From the NCBI RefSeq assembly GCF_038751955.1, contig NZ_JBCEXH010000002.1:124001-188000 (forward strand): 64,000 nt of DNA. Reading direction: 5' to 3'. The notes under the pieces were generated by a model that ran no database searches, was not told where the DNA came from, and was given only the letters and a program-made list of their open reading frames with translations. The position numbers and the translations under genes are program-made. Positions 33,278 to 43,427 of the stretch are shown here, piece after piece. Position 1 is the first letter of the stretch. Each line of letters begins with the position of its first letter. The DNA is from Methanocalculus natronophilus. GTDB taxonomy: Archaea > Halobacteriota > Methanomicrobia > Methanomicrobiales > Methanocorpusculaceae.

Positions 33278-34659
33278 CCGGTCTCACCCCGGTAATGCTT
33301 CTCGATGAATGCCGGGTTGATCCGCCTGAGCTCTTCCCTTGGGAAGATCGAGAGGAGATCCCAGGCACGATCAAGAGTATCAGCAACAGATCGCCCCTCT
33401 TCTGGGTCCTGCCCGACAAACTCCCGTTCAAACCGCTCAAGGAAGGTAAGGTAGAGCCGGTCCACCTCAGTCAGCCCCTCATCCCCGATGACCGCGACAA
33501 GGCTGACAAGCCGCCGCCCGCGTGCATATGCAAGATAGAGCTGGCTTGAGACATTGGCGTGATCCTCCCGTGTCCTCCCCTCGCCGATACCGCCCTGCAT
33601 CAGGCGGGAGAGGCACGGCAACACATCAATCGGCGGATACACCCCTTTCCGGTGGAGTTCACGCGACAGCACAATCTGGCCTTCGGTGATATACCCGGTC
33701 AGGTCAGGAACAGGATGGGTGATATCATCATCCGGCATCGTGAGGATCGGGAGCTGGGTGATCGAACCCGACCTGCCTATCACTCTCCCGGCCCGTTCAT
33801 AGAGCGAGGCGAGATCCGTATACATATACCCCGGATACCCCCTCCGGGCCGGGATCTCCTCCCTCGCTGCAGAGACCTCCCGTAATGCCTCGCAATATGC
33901 GGTGATATCCTGCATCACCACCAGGACGTGCATCCCGCAGTCAAAAGCAAGGTATTCTGCCGCAGTCAGGGCGAGACGGGGGGTGATGATCCTCTCGATC
34001 GCCGGATCATCGGCACGGTTCAGGAAGATCAATGCATGTGCCCGTGCCCCTGTCTTTGAGAACTCCTGTGTAAAGAACTGCGCCTCCTCATGCGTAATGC
34101 CCATCGCCGCGAAGACAACAGCGAAGGCCTCGTCACTGCCCCGGACACGTGCCTGCCGGGTAATCTGGGCGGCAAGCATGCTGTGCGGCAGGCCTGACCC
34201 TGAGAAGACCGGGAGCTTCTGGCCCCGGACAAGCGTATTCATACCATCAATTGCCGAAATCCCCGTCTCAATGAAATCCTGCGGAAACTCCCGTTTCGTC
34301 GGGTTGATTGCATAGCCTGAGATCTCCATCTCCTTCTCAGGCACAACACGGCCGCCACCGTCAATCGGCTCAGCCGAACCAGAGAAGATCCGCCCAAGCA
34401 TCTCTTTTGATACCGGCATGGTGAGAGGTTTGCCGGTGAACCGGACAGCAGTGAAATCACAGTCGAGATCGCGTGTCCCGCCAAAGACCATCACAATTGC
34501 AATACCCCTGCCCGCCTCAAGCACCTGGCCCATCCTGGTAGTACCATCCGGCAGGAGAACCTGCACCACCTCGTTGTACCCGGCATCATCGATCCCCGAT
34601 ACCGCAAGGATTGGACCCGCTACCCGGACAACAGACCGAAACTCCCGCAATGGAGCCAT
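33274..34659 (-). CDS. atpB: A-type ATP synthase subunit B
   Basis: 461 residues from ATG 34659, overlapping the atpA stop by one base (TGATG). Non-catalytic head subunit: [19 protein letters not shown] replaces a canonical P-loop, as in all archaeal B subunits, and [26 protein letters not shown] is family-typical. It alternates with subunit A in the hexameric head. Full length. Confidence 0.98.
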   Translation of the reverse strand: MAPLREFRSVVRVAGPILAVSGIDDAGYNEVVQVLLPDGTTRMGQVLEAGRGIAIVMVFGGTRDLDCDFTAVRFTGKPLTMPVSKEMLGRIFSGSAEPIDGGGRVVPEKEMEISGYAINPTKREFPQDFIETGISAIDGMNTLVRGQKLPVFSGSGLPHSMLAAQITRQARVRGSDEAFAVVFAAMGITHEEAQFFTQEFSKTGARAHALIFLNRADDPAIERIITPRLALTAAEYLAFDCGMHVLVVMQDITAYCEALREVSAAREEIPARRGYPGYMYTDLASLYERAGRVIGRSGSITQLPILTMPDDDITHPVPDLTGYITEGQIVLSRELHRKGVYPPIDVLPCLSRLMQGGIGEGRTREDHANVSSQLYLAYARGRRLVSLVAVIGDEGLTEVDRLYLTFLERFEREFVGQDPEEGRSVADTLDRAWDLLSIFPREELRRINPAFIEKHYRGETG

Positions 34660-36410
34660 CAACGATCACCATCCAAAAAGGCGCTCTCAATCTGGTCAAG
34701 CACCTCGGGATAGAATGATTCAAACTCCTCGTGCGGCATCGGGCCCATCCTGGAGAGCCGGGCAGTCACGGGATTTGCCCGGATCCCGTCGGCATCCATC
34801 CCGGTTCCAACCGCTGCACGCCCTGCTTTGAGATACCGATGGATCAGCGTCATCATCCGGTACTGCTTCTCAGGCGGGCAGAAGGTATCCACTTCATCAA
34901 ATGCAGACTGGATCAGGAACGACTCCCTCAGAATAGCAGCAACCTGGAGGGTGAACCGGTCCTGTTCAGGGAGGAGATCCGGGCCGACAAGCTGGACGAT
35001 CTCCTGCAGTTCACTCTCTTTCTGGAGGAGGGCAAGCAGATCAGATCGCATCTCTTTCCAGTTGCTGCCTCCATGTTTCTCCCACCAGGGAGAGACGAGA
35101 TCGGCATAGAGCGTATAGGAGAGAAGCCAGTTTACCGCAGGAAAATGGCGTTCGTGGGCGAGGTCAGCATCCAGTGCCCAGAAGACCCTGACAATACGGA
35201 GCGTGTTCTGGGTGACCGGTTCTGAGAAGTCACCGCCCGGCGGGGAGACCGCACCGATCACCGAGACCGAGCCTTCATCCCCGGAGAGCGTCGTCACCAG
35301 GCCCGCCCGTTCGTAAAAGTCCGCGAGACGGGAACCAAGATACGCAGGGTAGCCATGCTCACCCGGCATCTCTTCGAGCCGGCCGGAGATCTCACGCATC
35401 GCCTCTGCCCACCGGGAGGTCGAATCTGCCATCAGGGCTACCGTATACCCCATATCACGGTAATATTCTGCGATCGTGATACCGGTATAGACCGAGGCTT
35501 CACGTGCCGCAACCGGCATGTTCGAGGTGTTGCCTATGAGGACGGTACGGTTCATCAGCGGCTCTTTTGTCTTTGGATCCACAAGCTTTGGGAACTGTCT
35601 CAGCACATCTGCCATCTCGTTGCCGCGTTCACCGCACCCGACATAGACAATGATATCAGCATCACACCACTTGGCAAGCTGGTGCTGGACAACCGTCTTG
35701 CCTGCACCAAACGGGCCCGGAACCGATGCGGTACCCCCCTGGACAATCGGGAAGAACGAGTCTATCACCCGCTGTCCGGTAATAAGAGGGCGTTTTGGAG
35801 GGATTTTCTTCGCTGCCGGCCGCGGCACCCGGACAGGCCAGTGCTGGAGCATGGAGATCTCAAGATCCCTGCCGGATCCATCCCTGAGCGTGAGGATCGT
35901 CTCATCAACCGGGTACTCACCCTCGTCGGCTATCCAGACCACCTCCCCGGAGATGGAGGGGGGAAGCATAATCCGGTGCGTGATATGATCGGTCTCGGGA
36001 ACAGACCCGAGGACTGCACCCCCTGCCAGCTTATCACCGCCTGATACGGCTGGTGTAAAATGGAACCTGCGATCACGGGAGAGAGCGGGAGAACTGACTC
36101 CCCGGACAATGAAATCGCCGGATATATCAGCAAGAGCCGTGAGCGGCCTCTGGATACCATCAAAGATCCGCCCAAGCAGACCCGGTCCCAGTTCGACCGA
36201 GAGGGACATCTTCGACCGCTTCACCGGCTCCCCCGGCGTGATCCCGGTTGTATCCTCATAGACCTGGATCGTTGCCAGATCCTCGTTCAATCCGATGATC
36301 TCCCCGATGAGTGCATCGGTTCCGACCATAACCACTTCAAACATCCGTGTACCCCGCATCCCGTCTGCATGAACAACCGGGCCGGATATCCTTTGTATTG
36401 TACCTGCCAT
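34659..36410 (-). CDS. atpA: A-type ATP synthase catalytic subunit A
   Basis: 583 residues from ATG 36410 ([20 protein letters not shown]). Upstream in-frame sequence to 36608 is the reverse of atpF and not part of the protein. Walker A is [17 protein letters not shown] near residue 235, and the catalytic Glu lies in [11 protein letters not shown]. The non-homologous insertion of about 90 residues typical of A-type subunits ([24 protein letters not shown]) is present. No intein. Synthesises ATP from ADP and phosphate. Four bp from atpF. Confidence 0.98.
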   Translation of the reverse strand: MAGTIQRISGPVVHADGMRGTRMFEVVMVGTDALIGEIIGLNEDLATIQVYEDTTGITPGEPVKRSKMSLSVELGPGLLGRIFDGIQRPLTALADISGDFIVRGVSSPALSRDRRFHFTPAVSGGDKLAGGAVLGSVPETDHITHRIMLPPSISGEVVWIADEGEYPVDETILTLRDGSGRDLEISMLQHWPVRVPRPAAKKIPPKRPLITGQRVIDSFFPIVQGGTASVPGPFGAGKTVVQHQLAKWCDADIIVYVGCGERGNEMADVLRQFPKLVDPKTKEPLMNRTVLIGNTSNMPVAAREASVYTGITIAEYYRDMGYTVALMADSTSRWAEAMREISGRLEEMPGEHGYPAYLGSRLADFYERAGLVTTLSGDEGSVSVIGAVSPPGGDFSEPVTQNTLRIVRVFWALDADLAHERHFPAVNWLLSYTLYADLVSPWWEKHGGSNWKEMRSDLLALLQKESELQEIVQLVGPDLLPEQDRFTLQVAAILRESFLIQSAFDEVDTFCPPEKQYRMMTLIHRYLKAGRAAVGTGMDADGIRANPVTARLSRMGPMPHEEFESFYPEVLDQIESAFLDGDR

Positions 36411-36414
36411 CCAC

Positions 36415-36732
36415 TCACTCCGGCATACCTTTTCCTGCGACCCGCCGGATCGCCTGCGTGATGCTGTCTTCGCCTTCAGAGGGTCCGGCAGAACCAGGAA
36501 CCCCGATGATGACCGGGTAGACCGCATCAGATCTCCCATGTTCGTCAAGGAGCGGGAGAAGCGGCTGCATAAACCGATCAAGGATGAGGATGACCCCGAC
36601 AGAATCATCCTGCAGGAGCTTTTTCAGTTCCTCCTCCGCAGATTCGGCATCATCGCAGTGTAAAGACTCAGAGACACCCCCAAGCCTGCAGAGCAGGGCC
36701 ATCTGGAAATCTCCGATTGCAACAATCCTCAT
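36415..36732 (-). CDS. atpF: A-type ATP synthase subunit F
   Basis: 105 residues with the Rossmann-like fold of subunit F (MRIVAIGDFQMALLCRLGG; VILILDRFMQPLLPLLDEH; YPVIIGVPG). It binds the D subunit in the central stalk and regulates ATP hydrolysis. Start overlaps the atpC stop by ATGA. Normal length. Confidence 0.95.
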   Translation of the reverse strand: MRIVAIGDFQMALLCRLGGVSESLHCDDAESAEEELKKLLQDDSVGVILILDRFMQPLLPLLDEHGRSDAVYPVIIGVPGSAGPSEGEDSITQAIRRVAGKGMPE

Positions 36733-37910
36733 TCCGGTTCCACCACCATATATCCGGGGATCTCGTCCTGCGGCACCTCGAGGAGGAGAGCCGCAGCAGC
36801 AGCCATCAGGTTCTCCATCTCAAGCTCAAGGGCAAGGAGGTACCTGATTATAGGACCGCTCCCCAGGTGATACTGGCTGCTGATTGCCCTGCTGATCCCA
36901 AGTGTGCATTGGGAGAGTGCCGTCTCGAGTGGACCGGTATCACGGGTCTTCCGAACCTCCTCCAGGAGTGGTTCGATATACGGCCCATATGCAGTATCAC
37001 GGAGAGCTGCACCAAATTCAAGAATATCCGTCTTCCGTGCAAGATCCTGAAGCACCGGACCTGTGATCTCAAAGCCTCCCGTGGTAACGAGGAAAGGCTC
37101 AGTCTCCTCCGGACCCAGGTTCCTGATCAGGCCCCGTGCAAGAATCCTGAGATTTTCTGTATCAATCAGCCGGCCTGCCATTGCCACCGCCGGTTCGTAA
37201 TGAGCATCTTCAATACCCCGTGCCACGATCATGAGCGAGTGGAAGGACTCCGCGATGATGGCTGATTCAAAGGCGGTAAACCCGCCTGTCTCGCCAACCT
37301 TCTGCCAGGTGTTCCGTATGCCAGGGAGTATCCCGGCCCGCTCGATCCTGACAGTACTCTCCTCTATCGTCTCTGCATGGCTGATCTTCCTGATTGCCGA
37401 ATCTGTCAGCGACCCGATTGCCACGGCCCGTTCGCGTATGAGATCTGCTGGCAGACCGCCTGCAATCCCCCGCAGGATGGCAGCAACCTCCCGGCATTCC
37501 AGGATCCGGATATATCCCTGGATAAGGGGCCTGATGGCATCTGGAACAGAACTGACAAGATCAGAGAGCATCCGGTAGTGGTGGGTGCGGATCAGCCGTT
37601 CGATAGCATCTGCATCTGCACCCTCACCGTACCCGACATCATGGCCGAGCCGGGCGGCACGCTCAAAGAGGTCAAGGAGATCGGTTGAGCCGGAGACCGT
37701 GTCAGCACCGTCAGCCGTCACCAGCGGGTTTCCCATTGCCCTCACCCGTGCTGATGGGTAGGCAAACGAGGCAATACTCAGGATAATCCTGAACCAGCCG
37801 GCCGATATGGCAATAAAAACCGCGATCAGAAACGCAATGCCGATCCCGATCACCAGCAGGCCGGTTCCCTCTGCAGCCAGAAGATCAGCGAAGAGCTGGT
37901 CAATATCCAT
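36729..37910 (-). CDS. atpC: A-type ATP synthase subunit C with N-terminal membrane anchor
   Basis: 393 residues from ATG 37910 (MDIDQLFADLL). The family domain, which links the central stalk to the K ring, begins only near residue 49 with FAYPSARVRAMGNPLV. In front of it lies a strongly hydrophobic segment (residues 17-38, GLLVIGIGIAFLIAVFIAIS) that looks like a transmembrane helix. Known archaeal C subunits are soluble and start close to the ARVRAM motif. Alternative starts do not remove the helix without cutting codons that look coding. Overlaps atpE by 11 bp and atpF by 4 bp. Confidence 0.92.
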   Translation of the reverse strand: MDIDQLFADLLAAEGTGLLVIGIGIAFLIAVFIAISAGWFRIILSIASFAYPSARVRAMGNPLVTADGADTVSGSTDLLDLFERAARLGHDVGYGEGADADAIERLIRTHHYRMLSDLVSSVPDAIRPLIQGYIRILECREVAAILRGIAGGLPADLIRERAVAIGSLTDSAIRKISHAETIEESTVRIERAGILPGIRNTWQKVGETGGFTAFESAIIAESFHSLMIVARGIEDAHYEPAVAMAGRLIDTENLRILARGLIRNLGPEETEPFLVTTGGFEITGPVLQDLARKTDILEFGAALRDTAYGPYIEPLLEEVRKTRDTGPLETALSQCTLGISRAISSQYHLGSGPIIRYLLALELEMENLMAAAAALLLEVPQDEIPGYMVVEPE

Positions 37911-38514
37911 CACCATCACCCCCAAAGAGCGTCGCGTGAACACGATGGATCAGGGTGTTTCGCATCTGGTCAAGCCTGGTGGCAAAGGTCTGGTCGCACC
38001 GGATTGTTGAATCCGCAGATGTAATAACCACCCCACCGGAGATGATTGCGGGATCATCTGCTGCAAGCACACGAACCTCAGCCTGATCCAGGCCCGATAC
38101 TGCGAGACGGACGGCGTCTTCATCCTGGCTCCGGCAGTAGACAAGCACTGCTCCATCCCCGACCACCCCGATGCCTTCGAGAACCAGGTGCCGGATAATA
38201 TCAGGGTACTCCGGCGATTCTGTAAGTGTTGCAAGCATCTCTTCGGCTTCACTGAATACCCCGGAGATCGCCTCCCACCGCGCCTCACGCAGCCGTTTTC
38301 CAGACTCATATTCTGCCTGGAGGAGGATCAGGCGCCGCTCTTCCCCAGCCCGCCGCTCCCCCTCATGCTCAATTCTCTCCCGTTCCTGTTCTGCACTATA
38401 CCGGGCAGATTCTTCGATTTTCTTCAATGTACGGCTCGTTTCTGCTTCTATTCGCTCAATCTCCTCCCGTGTCTCATCCTCAATCAGCCTGAGGAGGGTA
38501 ACAAGGCCCATCAT
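37900..38514 (-). CDS. atpE: A-type ATP synthase subunit E
   Basis: 204 residues. The N-terminal 90 residues are a charged coiled coil (ETREEIERIEAETSRTLKKIEESARY), and the C-terminal half is the globular domain (DEDAVRLAVSGLD; GGVVITSADSTIRCDQTFATRLDQM). It pairs with H to form the peripheral stalks. Start overlaps the atpK stop by ATGA. Normal length. Confidence 0.95.
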   Translation of the reverse strand: MMGLVTLLRLIEDETREEIERIEAETSRTLKKIEESARYSAEQERERIEHEGERRAGEERRLILLQAEYESGKRLREARWEAISGVFSEAEEMLATLTESPEYPDIIRHLVLEGIGVVGDGAVLVYCRSQDEDAVRLAVSGLDQAEVRVLAADDPAIISGGVVITSADSTIRCDQTFATRLDQMRNTLIHRVHATLFGGDGDGY

Positions 38515-39965
38515 ACCCCTCCGAAGAGACCGATACCAAACATGATCAGGATCGCAACCAGCAGGCCAAAGATTGCAAATGTCTCTGCCATCACCGCAAA
38601 GACGAGGCTCTGCCCCATGGACGCGGGCCGCCGTGCAACTGCGCCGATACCGGCAGCAGCCGTCATACCCTGGCCAATCGCCGAGAGGCCTGCGAGGCCG
38701 ACTGCGAATCCGGCACCAATTGCAGCAAGACCAGCAGCAGCTGTGGCAGTCACGTCACGCGTGATGATCCCGGTGAAGGCCATGACCAGGATCGCAACCA
38801 GCAGGCCATAGATCGCCTGCGTCTCAGGGATCACAGTGAAGACCAGGCCTTTCCCAAACGTCTCCTCGCGTTCAGAGGTTGTGGCGATACCTGCAGATGC
38901 AGCAATACCCTGGCCGATTGCCGAGAGGGCCGCAAACCCAACGGCAATACCTGCTGCAACCGCGGCAAACCCGGCAGCCAGTGTTGGAACGAGATCCCGT
39001 GTGATCATGCCGGTAAACGCCATGATCAGGATCGCCACAAGAAGACCATAGATCGCCTGCGTCTCAGGGATAACTGAGAAGACAAGGGATCTGCCAAACG
39101 ATTCGGTCCGCTCCGCCGATACCGCAGCACCTGCGGCAGCAGCAATACCCTGGCCGATTGCAGAGAGTCCTGCAAGCCCGATTGCAAACCCGCAGCCGAT
39201 TGCGGCGATGCCAAACGCAGCATCTGAGACGGGGTCGCCTGCAATCATGCCGGTGAAGGCCATGATCAGGATCGCAACCAGCAGACCGTAGATCGCCTGT
39301 GTCTCAGGGATGACAGAGAAGACGAGAGAGCGTCCAAATGACGCTTCGTGTTCGGCAGATGCAGCAGATCCGGCAGCAGCAGCAATTCCCTGACCGATTG
39401 CAGAGATACCTGCAATACCAATTGCAAGAGCGCACCCGATAGCAGCAAGGCCGGTTGCCGTTGTCGCAATCTCCTCACCCGTCAGCATCCCGGTGAAGGC
39501 CATGATCAGGATCGCAACCAGCAGACCATAGATCGCCTGTGTCTCAGGGATAACTGAGAAGACAAGGGATCTGCCCATGGACTCTTCCCGCTCAGACGAG
39601 GTGGCGATACCCGCAGATGCGGCAATTCCCTGACCTATGGCCGATATTCCGGCGATACCGGCAGCAAGACCCGCACCAAGGGCGGCAAGGCCCATTGCCG
39701 TTGATACCTCGCCACCCCCGCCACCGATGACTCCTGTCGAAAGCAGGATCAGAACAGCAACAAGCAGCCCATACATCCCCTGTGTCTGGGGTACTGCCTG
39801 GAAGACCAGGGCCTGGCCGAACTTCTCTGGTTTGATTGCTATCACGCCTGCTCCGGTTGCACCAGCAATACCAACACCGATACCGGATCCGATTGCTGAG
39901 AGGCCGACGGCAAGGCCCGCCCCCGTGACAGCCAGGATAAACCCGGCAGTTATCTCAATACTCAT
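38511..39965 (-). CDS. atpK: A-type ATP synthase rotor subunit K with six fused hairpins
   Basis: 484 residues made of six helical hairpins of 80 residues. Each second helix carries the ion site: IPETQAIYG in hairpins 2-5, MAETFAIFG in hairpin 6 and VPQTQGMYG in hairpin 1, where the ion-binding Glu is replaced by Gln60. Each first helix has SAIGQG except hairpin 1 (SAIGSG). The E, T, Q, Y and partner Q set resembles the Na+ site of Enterococcus NtpK, so Na+ or mixed Na+/H+ coupling is possible. Five carboxylates per six hairpins. Most archaeal K subunits have one to three hairpins. Confidence 0.96.
   Translation of the reverse strand: MSIEITAGFILAVTGAGLAVGLSAIGSGIGVGIAGATGAGVIAIKPEKFGQALVFQAVPQTQGMYGLLVAVLILLSTGVIGGGGGEVSTAMGLAALGAGLAAGIAGISAIGQGIAASAGIATSSEREESMGRSLVFSVIPETQAIYGLLVAILIMAFTGMLTGEEIATTATGLAAIGCALAIGIAGISAIGQGIAAAAGSAASAEHEASFGRSLVFSVIPETQAIYGLLVAILIMAFTGMIAGDPVSDAAFGIAAIGCGFAIGLAGLSAIGQGIAAAAGAAVSAERTESFGRSLVFSVIPETQAIYGLLVAILIMAFTGMITRDLVPTLAAGFAAVAAGIAVGFAALSAIGQGIAASAGIATTSEREETFGKGLVFTVIPETQAIYGLLVAILVMAFTGIITRDVTATAAAGLAAIGAGFAVGLAGLSAIGQGMTAAAGIGAVARRPASMGQSLVFAVMAETFAIFGLLVAILIMFGIGLFGGV
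38530..39965. repeat. Six tandem coding repeats of 240 bp in atpK
   Basis: Near-identical blocks recur at exactly 240-bp spacing, for example around 38781, 39021, 39261 and 39501 (ATGATCAGGATCGCAACCAG and the following bases). The outer two units are more diverged. Each block encodes one helical hairpin. Confidence 0.92.
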
Positions 39966-41944
39966 GTATCATCCTCCAGAAGCCGGGTGGCAACACGGTC
40001 TGCTGCAAACGGGGAGAAAGCCCTGCCGCCACCCTGGTAGAAAGTGCCGAAGAACTCCACGTACTGGAGACGGAGCGCATGGATGAATCCGCCAAGCGCC
40101 TGGAGAACAAGATTGGCCGCATGGCCGGCAATGGCAAAGATGATGGCAACAACAACGAGGACAGGATGGATCGACCAGATCATCCCTGCGAGGATGTTGA
40201 CGGTCATGGCTATCCCGGCAGTTGCCAGGGCAAGGGCGAGAATTCGTGTATAGCTCAGCCAGTCGCCAAGGAATCCGGTGATGCTGAAGAAACCAAGAGG
40301 ACCCTCTGTTATGATGATCATGATCGCACATGCTGCTGCACCAAACCCGGATGCCAGAATGAGTGCCTGGGAAAATTCTGCCCATCCGAAGAAGGAAAAG
40401 AGAAGGATTGCCGCACAGGGCTGGATTGCAAACCATAAACCCTGTTTTTTAATCATCTCACCAGTTTTGCCGTCTTTCAGGTTCATATACCCTGCAATCC
40501 CAAGGCCCACATTCAGGTGTGCGATCCCAAAGATCAGGGCAGCTGTCAGGATTGCAAGCGGGTTTGTGAGCGGATCAACACGTGCAAACGGAACTGCCAT
40601 GCCAAGGTAGGCGGGGAAGAGATCGCCAAAGAACCCTCCCTGCAGAATACCAAACACGATCCCCGAGAGGGAACAGGCAAGCAGCACCCAGCCGAGATCA
40701 CGGGTGGATCCGGGTGCCCGGGCAGGCCCTGCCAGGAGCATAAGGCTCAGGATCGCGAGGCAGAGACCATACCCGGCATCACCAAGCATGATGCCGAAGG
40801 TGATAACCAGAACCGGAGCAAGAAAGATCGTCGGGTCAACCTCCCGGTACCGCGGGCGGGCAAAGGTGGAGGTCAGCGTCTCAAACGGCCTGAGCCAGAA
40901 CGGGTGGGCATAGGAGACCGGAACGTCTGCATCACCATCAGTTCCGGGAATTGACCGGTAGATGAGTGTTCCCCCGGCAGAATCCTCGCCGATCTTCTCA
41001 AGGGTCGGGATATCCCGTCTCCTGATCCATCCGGTATAGAGACGGAGGTCACGGGTTCTTCCCGCACGGGCAGAGGCATCGATCTGCTCCCGTGCGAGCC
41101 TGAGTTCCTCTGCCAGTCCGAAGAGCTGCTGGTATTTTTGTTTTCGAATCGTATCGAGGCTCTCGTTGATCTCCTCACGCTCACGCTTCAGAGCCTCCCG
41201 CTCCTGCCCAACCGATCTGAGAGCCCCGGCAACGTTTCCGGTCCTCCATCCAAACTGGAAGTCCGCGAAGGCACGGGACCGGAGGAGGGAATCAACCCGG
41301 TCTGCCGCAGTTCTATGGCTGACGACGAGTGCAACCATCCCCTCCTCCTGAAACCGGCAGACCGATGCAGCAACTGCGTTCTCTATTCCTTCTTCCCAAA
41401 GGAGAAGCGCAACATCCTCACATTCGCCACCAGGTATCAGGCCTGCCCGGATCGTGAGAAACTGCTTCTCCTCTGGAGGCGGGAGGGTATCAGAGAGGGT
41501 TGCATAGAGCAGAAGGTGCTGCTCCTCCTCTCCAAGGCGCAGCAGCTGTTCGTTGATAGCTGATAACCGCGTTCGTTTCAGAAGGACATCCTCAATGAGC
41601 GGATTGGATTGTGCTGCGGCATCAAGGCATTCCTGCGGCGTCTTCTCGCTGACGTTAACAGGATCCCGTTTTTCGGGCAGAAAGAATGCCGCTATTCTGC
41701 CCCGTTCTCCATTGTTTTGATCGGTGAGGACCTCGACTGCCCGTTCAGTCCTCGATTGTGCTGCGGCGATCGCCTGGCGGATCTCTTCCCGTTCAACCGG
41801 GGTGACCAGGTGGAGGAGATGTTCCCCCTCAGAGATCGGTGTCAGTTCAATGATTCCGGCTTCATGGATCGCCTGGAGAAAGGTACCTGCATACCGGTGA
41901 TGGATGCCGATCATCACCTTATGCATCTCTGCCGGATAGATCAT
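39962..41944 (-). CDS. atpI: A-type ATP synthase subunit I (a-type stator)
   Basis: 660 residues from ATG 41944 (GGTGTGGAG upstream). The hydrophilic N-terminal half contains long helices (VGQEREALKREREEINESLDTIRKQKY). The C-terminal half has about eight membrane helices beginning at PTIFLAPVLVITFGIMLGDAGYG. The essential Arg of the half-channel should be in the penultimate helices near LQYVEFFGTFYQGGG. It conducts ions past the K ring. Overlaps atpH by 26 bp and atpK by 4 bp. Confidence 0.96.
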   Translation of the reverse strand: MIYPAEMHKVMIGIHHRYAGTFLQAIHEAGIIELTPISEGEHLLHLVTPVEREEIRQAIAAAQSRTERAVEVLTDQNNGERGRIAAFFLPEKRDPVNVSEKTPQECLDAAAQSNPLIEDVLLKRTRLSAINEQLLRLGEEEQHLLLYATLSDTLPPPEEKQFLTIRAGLIPGGECEDVALLLWEEGIENAVAASVCRFQEEGMVALVVSHRTAADRVDSLLRSRAFADFQFGWRTGNVAGALRSVGQEREALKREREEINESLDTIRKQKYQQLFGLAEELRLAREQIDASARAGRTRDLRLYTGWIRRRDIPTLEKIGEDSAGGTLIYRSIPGTDGDADVPVSYAHPFWLRPFETLTSTFARPRYREVDPTIFLAPVLVITFGIMLGDAGYGLCLAILSLMLLAGPARAPGSTRDLGWVLLACSLSGIVFGILQGGFFGDLFPAYLGMAVPFARVDPLTNPLAILTAALIFGIAHLNVGLGIAGYMNLKDGKTGEMIKKQGLWFAIQPCAAILLFSFFGWAEFSQALILASGFGAAACAIMIIITEGPLGFFSITGFLGDWLSYTRILALALATAGIAMTVNILAGMIWSIHPVLVVVAIIFAIAGHAANLVLQALGGFIHALRLQYVEFFGTFYQGGGRAFSPFAADRVATRLLEDDT

Positions 41945-42260
41945 GCTCCACACCTGTTATTGCCCGTATAATCAGTTCAACTGCCGCTTTTCTTCCGGAT
42001 ACGGCAGCCTGTTCTATCCGTTCGACCCTGAAGCCGGTCTCTTCAGAGACTGCTGCTGCTGCGGATCGGGCATCACGGACAGCCGTTGCAACCATTTCTT
42101 CTGCTGCTTCGGCTGCCTTCTTCTTCTCTTCTGCAATATATGCTGATGCCTTCTCTTTTCCATCTGCAATCCGCTCTTCAGCGTCTGCTTCTGCATCCCT
42201 GATCATTGAGACAGCCTGCTCTTCGGCCTTCAGGACAGTCTCAATATCATGGATTGGCAT
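41919..42260 (-). CDS. atpH: A-type ATP synthase subunit H
   Basis: 113 residues from ATG 42260 (MPIHDIETVLKAEEQAVSMI). Uninterrupted Ala/Glu/Lys-rich coiled coil, as expected for the peripheral-stalk subunit H that pairs with E. First gene of the minus-strand operon H-I-K-E-C-F-A-B-D. The 141-bp gap to the divergent glucokinase gene should contain both promoters; no strong TATA box stands out. Confidence 0.92.
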   Translation of the reverse strand: MPIHDIETVLKAEEQAVSMIRDAEADAEERIADGKEKASAYIAEEKKKAAEAAEEMVATAVRDARSAAAAVSEETGFRVERIEQAAVSGRKAAVELIIRAITGVEHDLSGRDA

Positions 42261-42401
42261 GATTCTGGATATGGGAGGCTTCAAAGATAAATATACTCCC
42301 ACCGGAGCCAGCCTTCCACCGGGGATATCCTTTATATCCTGAAGACGAGAGTTCCTCAGGGCAGGCTGCGGCTGTGCCGGCAAGGGAGGTGGAGTTCAGG
42401 C

Positions 42402-43385
42402 ATGGTGGACGACTATATCATCGCCGCTGACATCGGGGGGACAACCAGCAGATTTGGATCATTTGCTCTTTTAGAGGATGGAGAACTCTTTTGCAGGGAT
42501 TTGGTTCATCTCCGGACAGGTGAGTCCGGCTCATTTACCGCTCTCATCCAAAAGGCAGAAGATGCTTTTTGTTCTGCCTGCGATCATCCCCCGGCAGCAG
42601 TTGTTCTTGCTGTACCAGGGCCGGTCCGGAAAGGAGCACCGGTTATTCTCCCAAATATCCCCTTTACAATTTCTGAGAGTGAGCAGGAGAGACGGTTTCT
42701 GGATCGAAAAATCATCCTTATCAACGATTTTGCAGCCCAGGGGTATGCCTGTTGGCGCAACCAGCATCTTGCAACAGAGGTGATCCAGGAAGGATACTTC
42801 CGCAAAGAAGGAACAATGGCAGTGATTGGTGCTGGAACCGGGCTTGGTCATTGTGCTATCAAGCGGTGCAACGAGGGGTTGCCAGTTGCGATTCCCTCTG
42901 AAGCAGGCCATGCCGCTTTTCCATTCTCAGGAGATGAGGAGATCAGGTACCTGCACTATCTCCTCCAAAAGGAAGGAATCAGCTATCCAAATTGCGACCT
43001 TGTGGTGAGCGGACGGGGGCTGTCACATCTTCATGCCTGGCTCACCGGAGACTGCCTTGAGCCCGAGGAGATTGTCCGGCAGATCGGATCCGAATCAAAG
43101 ACAACGATCTTGTTCTCCCGTTTTTATGCCCGTGCATGCAGGAATTACGCACTCAGTCTCCTTGCGACAGGTGGGATCTTTATCACCGGCGGAATTGCCA
43201 TGAACAATACGTTCCTGGTGAACAATACGTTCTTCAGGGATGAGTTTGCGGATGCCGGACCCTATACAGGCCTGCTTCAGGAGATCCCGGTCTCAGTCGT
43301 CACTGATGAGAGAGTCGGGCTTCTTGGCGCAGCAGAATGTGCCAGGATACGGCTTGGGAACCGGACTGCACCGCGGCAGATCTGA
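42402..43385 (+). CDS. Glucokinase (Glk family)
   Basis: 327 residues. ADIGGTTSRFGSFAL is the N-terminal phosphate motif, LINDFAAQGYA and VIGAGTGLGH the catalytic and adenosine-binding segments, and PSEAGHAAF is family-typical. The layout is that of the ATP-dependent Glk family rather than ROK (no CxCGxxGC zinc motif). It phosphorylates glucose, perhaps in glycogen turnover. GGAGGTGGAG precedes the ATG. Confidence 0.92.
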   Translation: MVDDYIIAADIGGTTSRFGSFALLEDGELFCRDLVHLRTGESGSFTALIQKAEDAFCSACDHPPAAVVLAVPGPVRKGAPVILPNIPFTISESEQERRFLDRKIILINDFAAQGYACWRNQHLATEVIQEGYFRKEGTMAVIGAGTGLGHCAIKRCNEGLPVAIPSEAGHAAFPFSGDEEIRYLHYLLQKEGISYPNCDLVVSGRGLSHLHAWLTGDCLEPEEIVRQIGSESKTTILFSRFYARACRNYALSLLATGGIFITGGIAMNNTFLVNNTFFRDEFADAGPYTGLLQEIPVSVVTDERVGLLGAAECARIRLGNRTAPRQI

Positions 43386-43427
43386 TCGGGGAGATAGTTT
43401 TTATCATAGAAGAGAGGAGTTCTGAGC

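Noticed and set aside
35355-36044. Open frame of 229 codons on the plus strand inside atpA
   Set aside because: Antisense shadow of the catalytic subunit; no start signal or family similarity.
38530-39965. Regular repeats considered as a CRISPR-like or satellite array
   Set aside because: The repeats are 240-bp in-frame coding units of atpK, with no short repeat/spacer structure.
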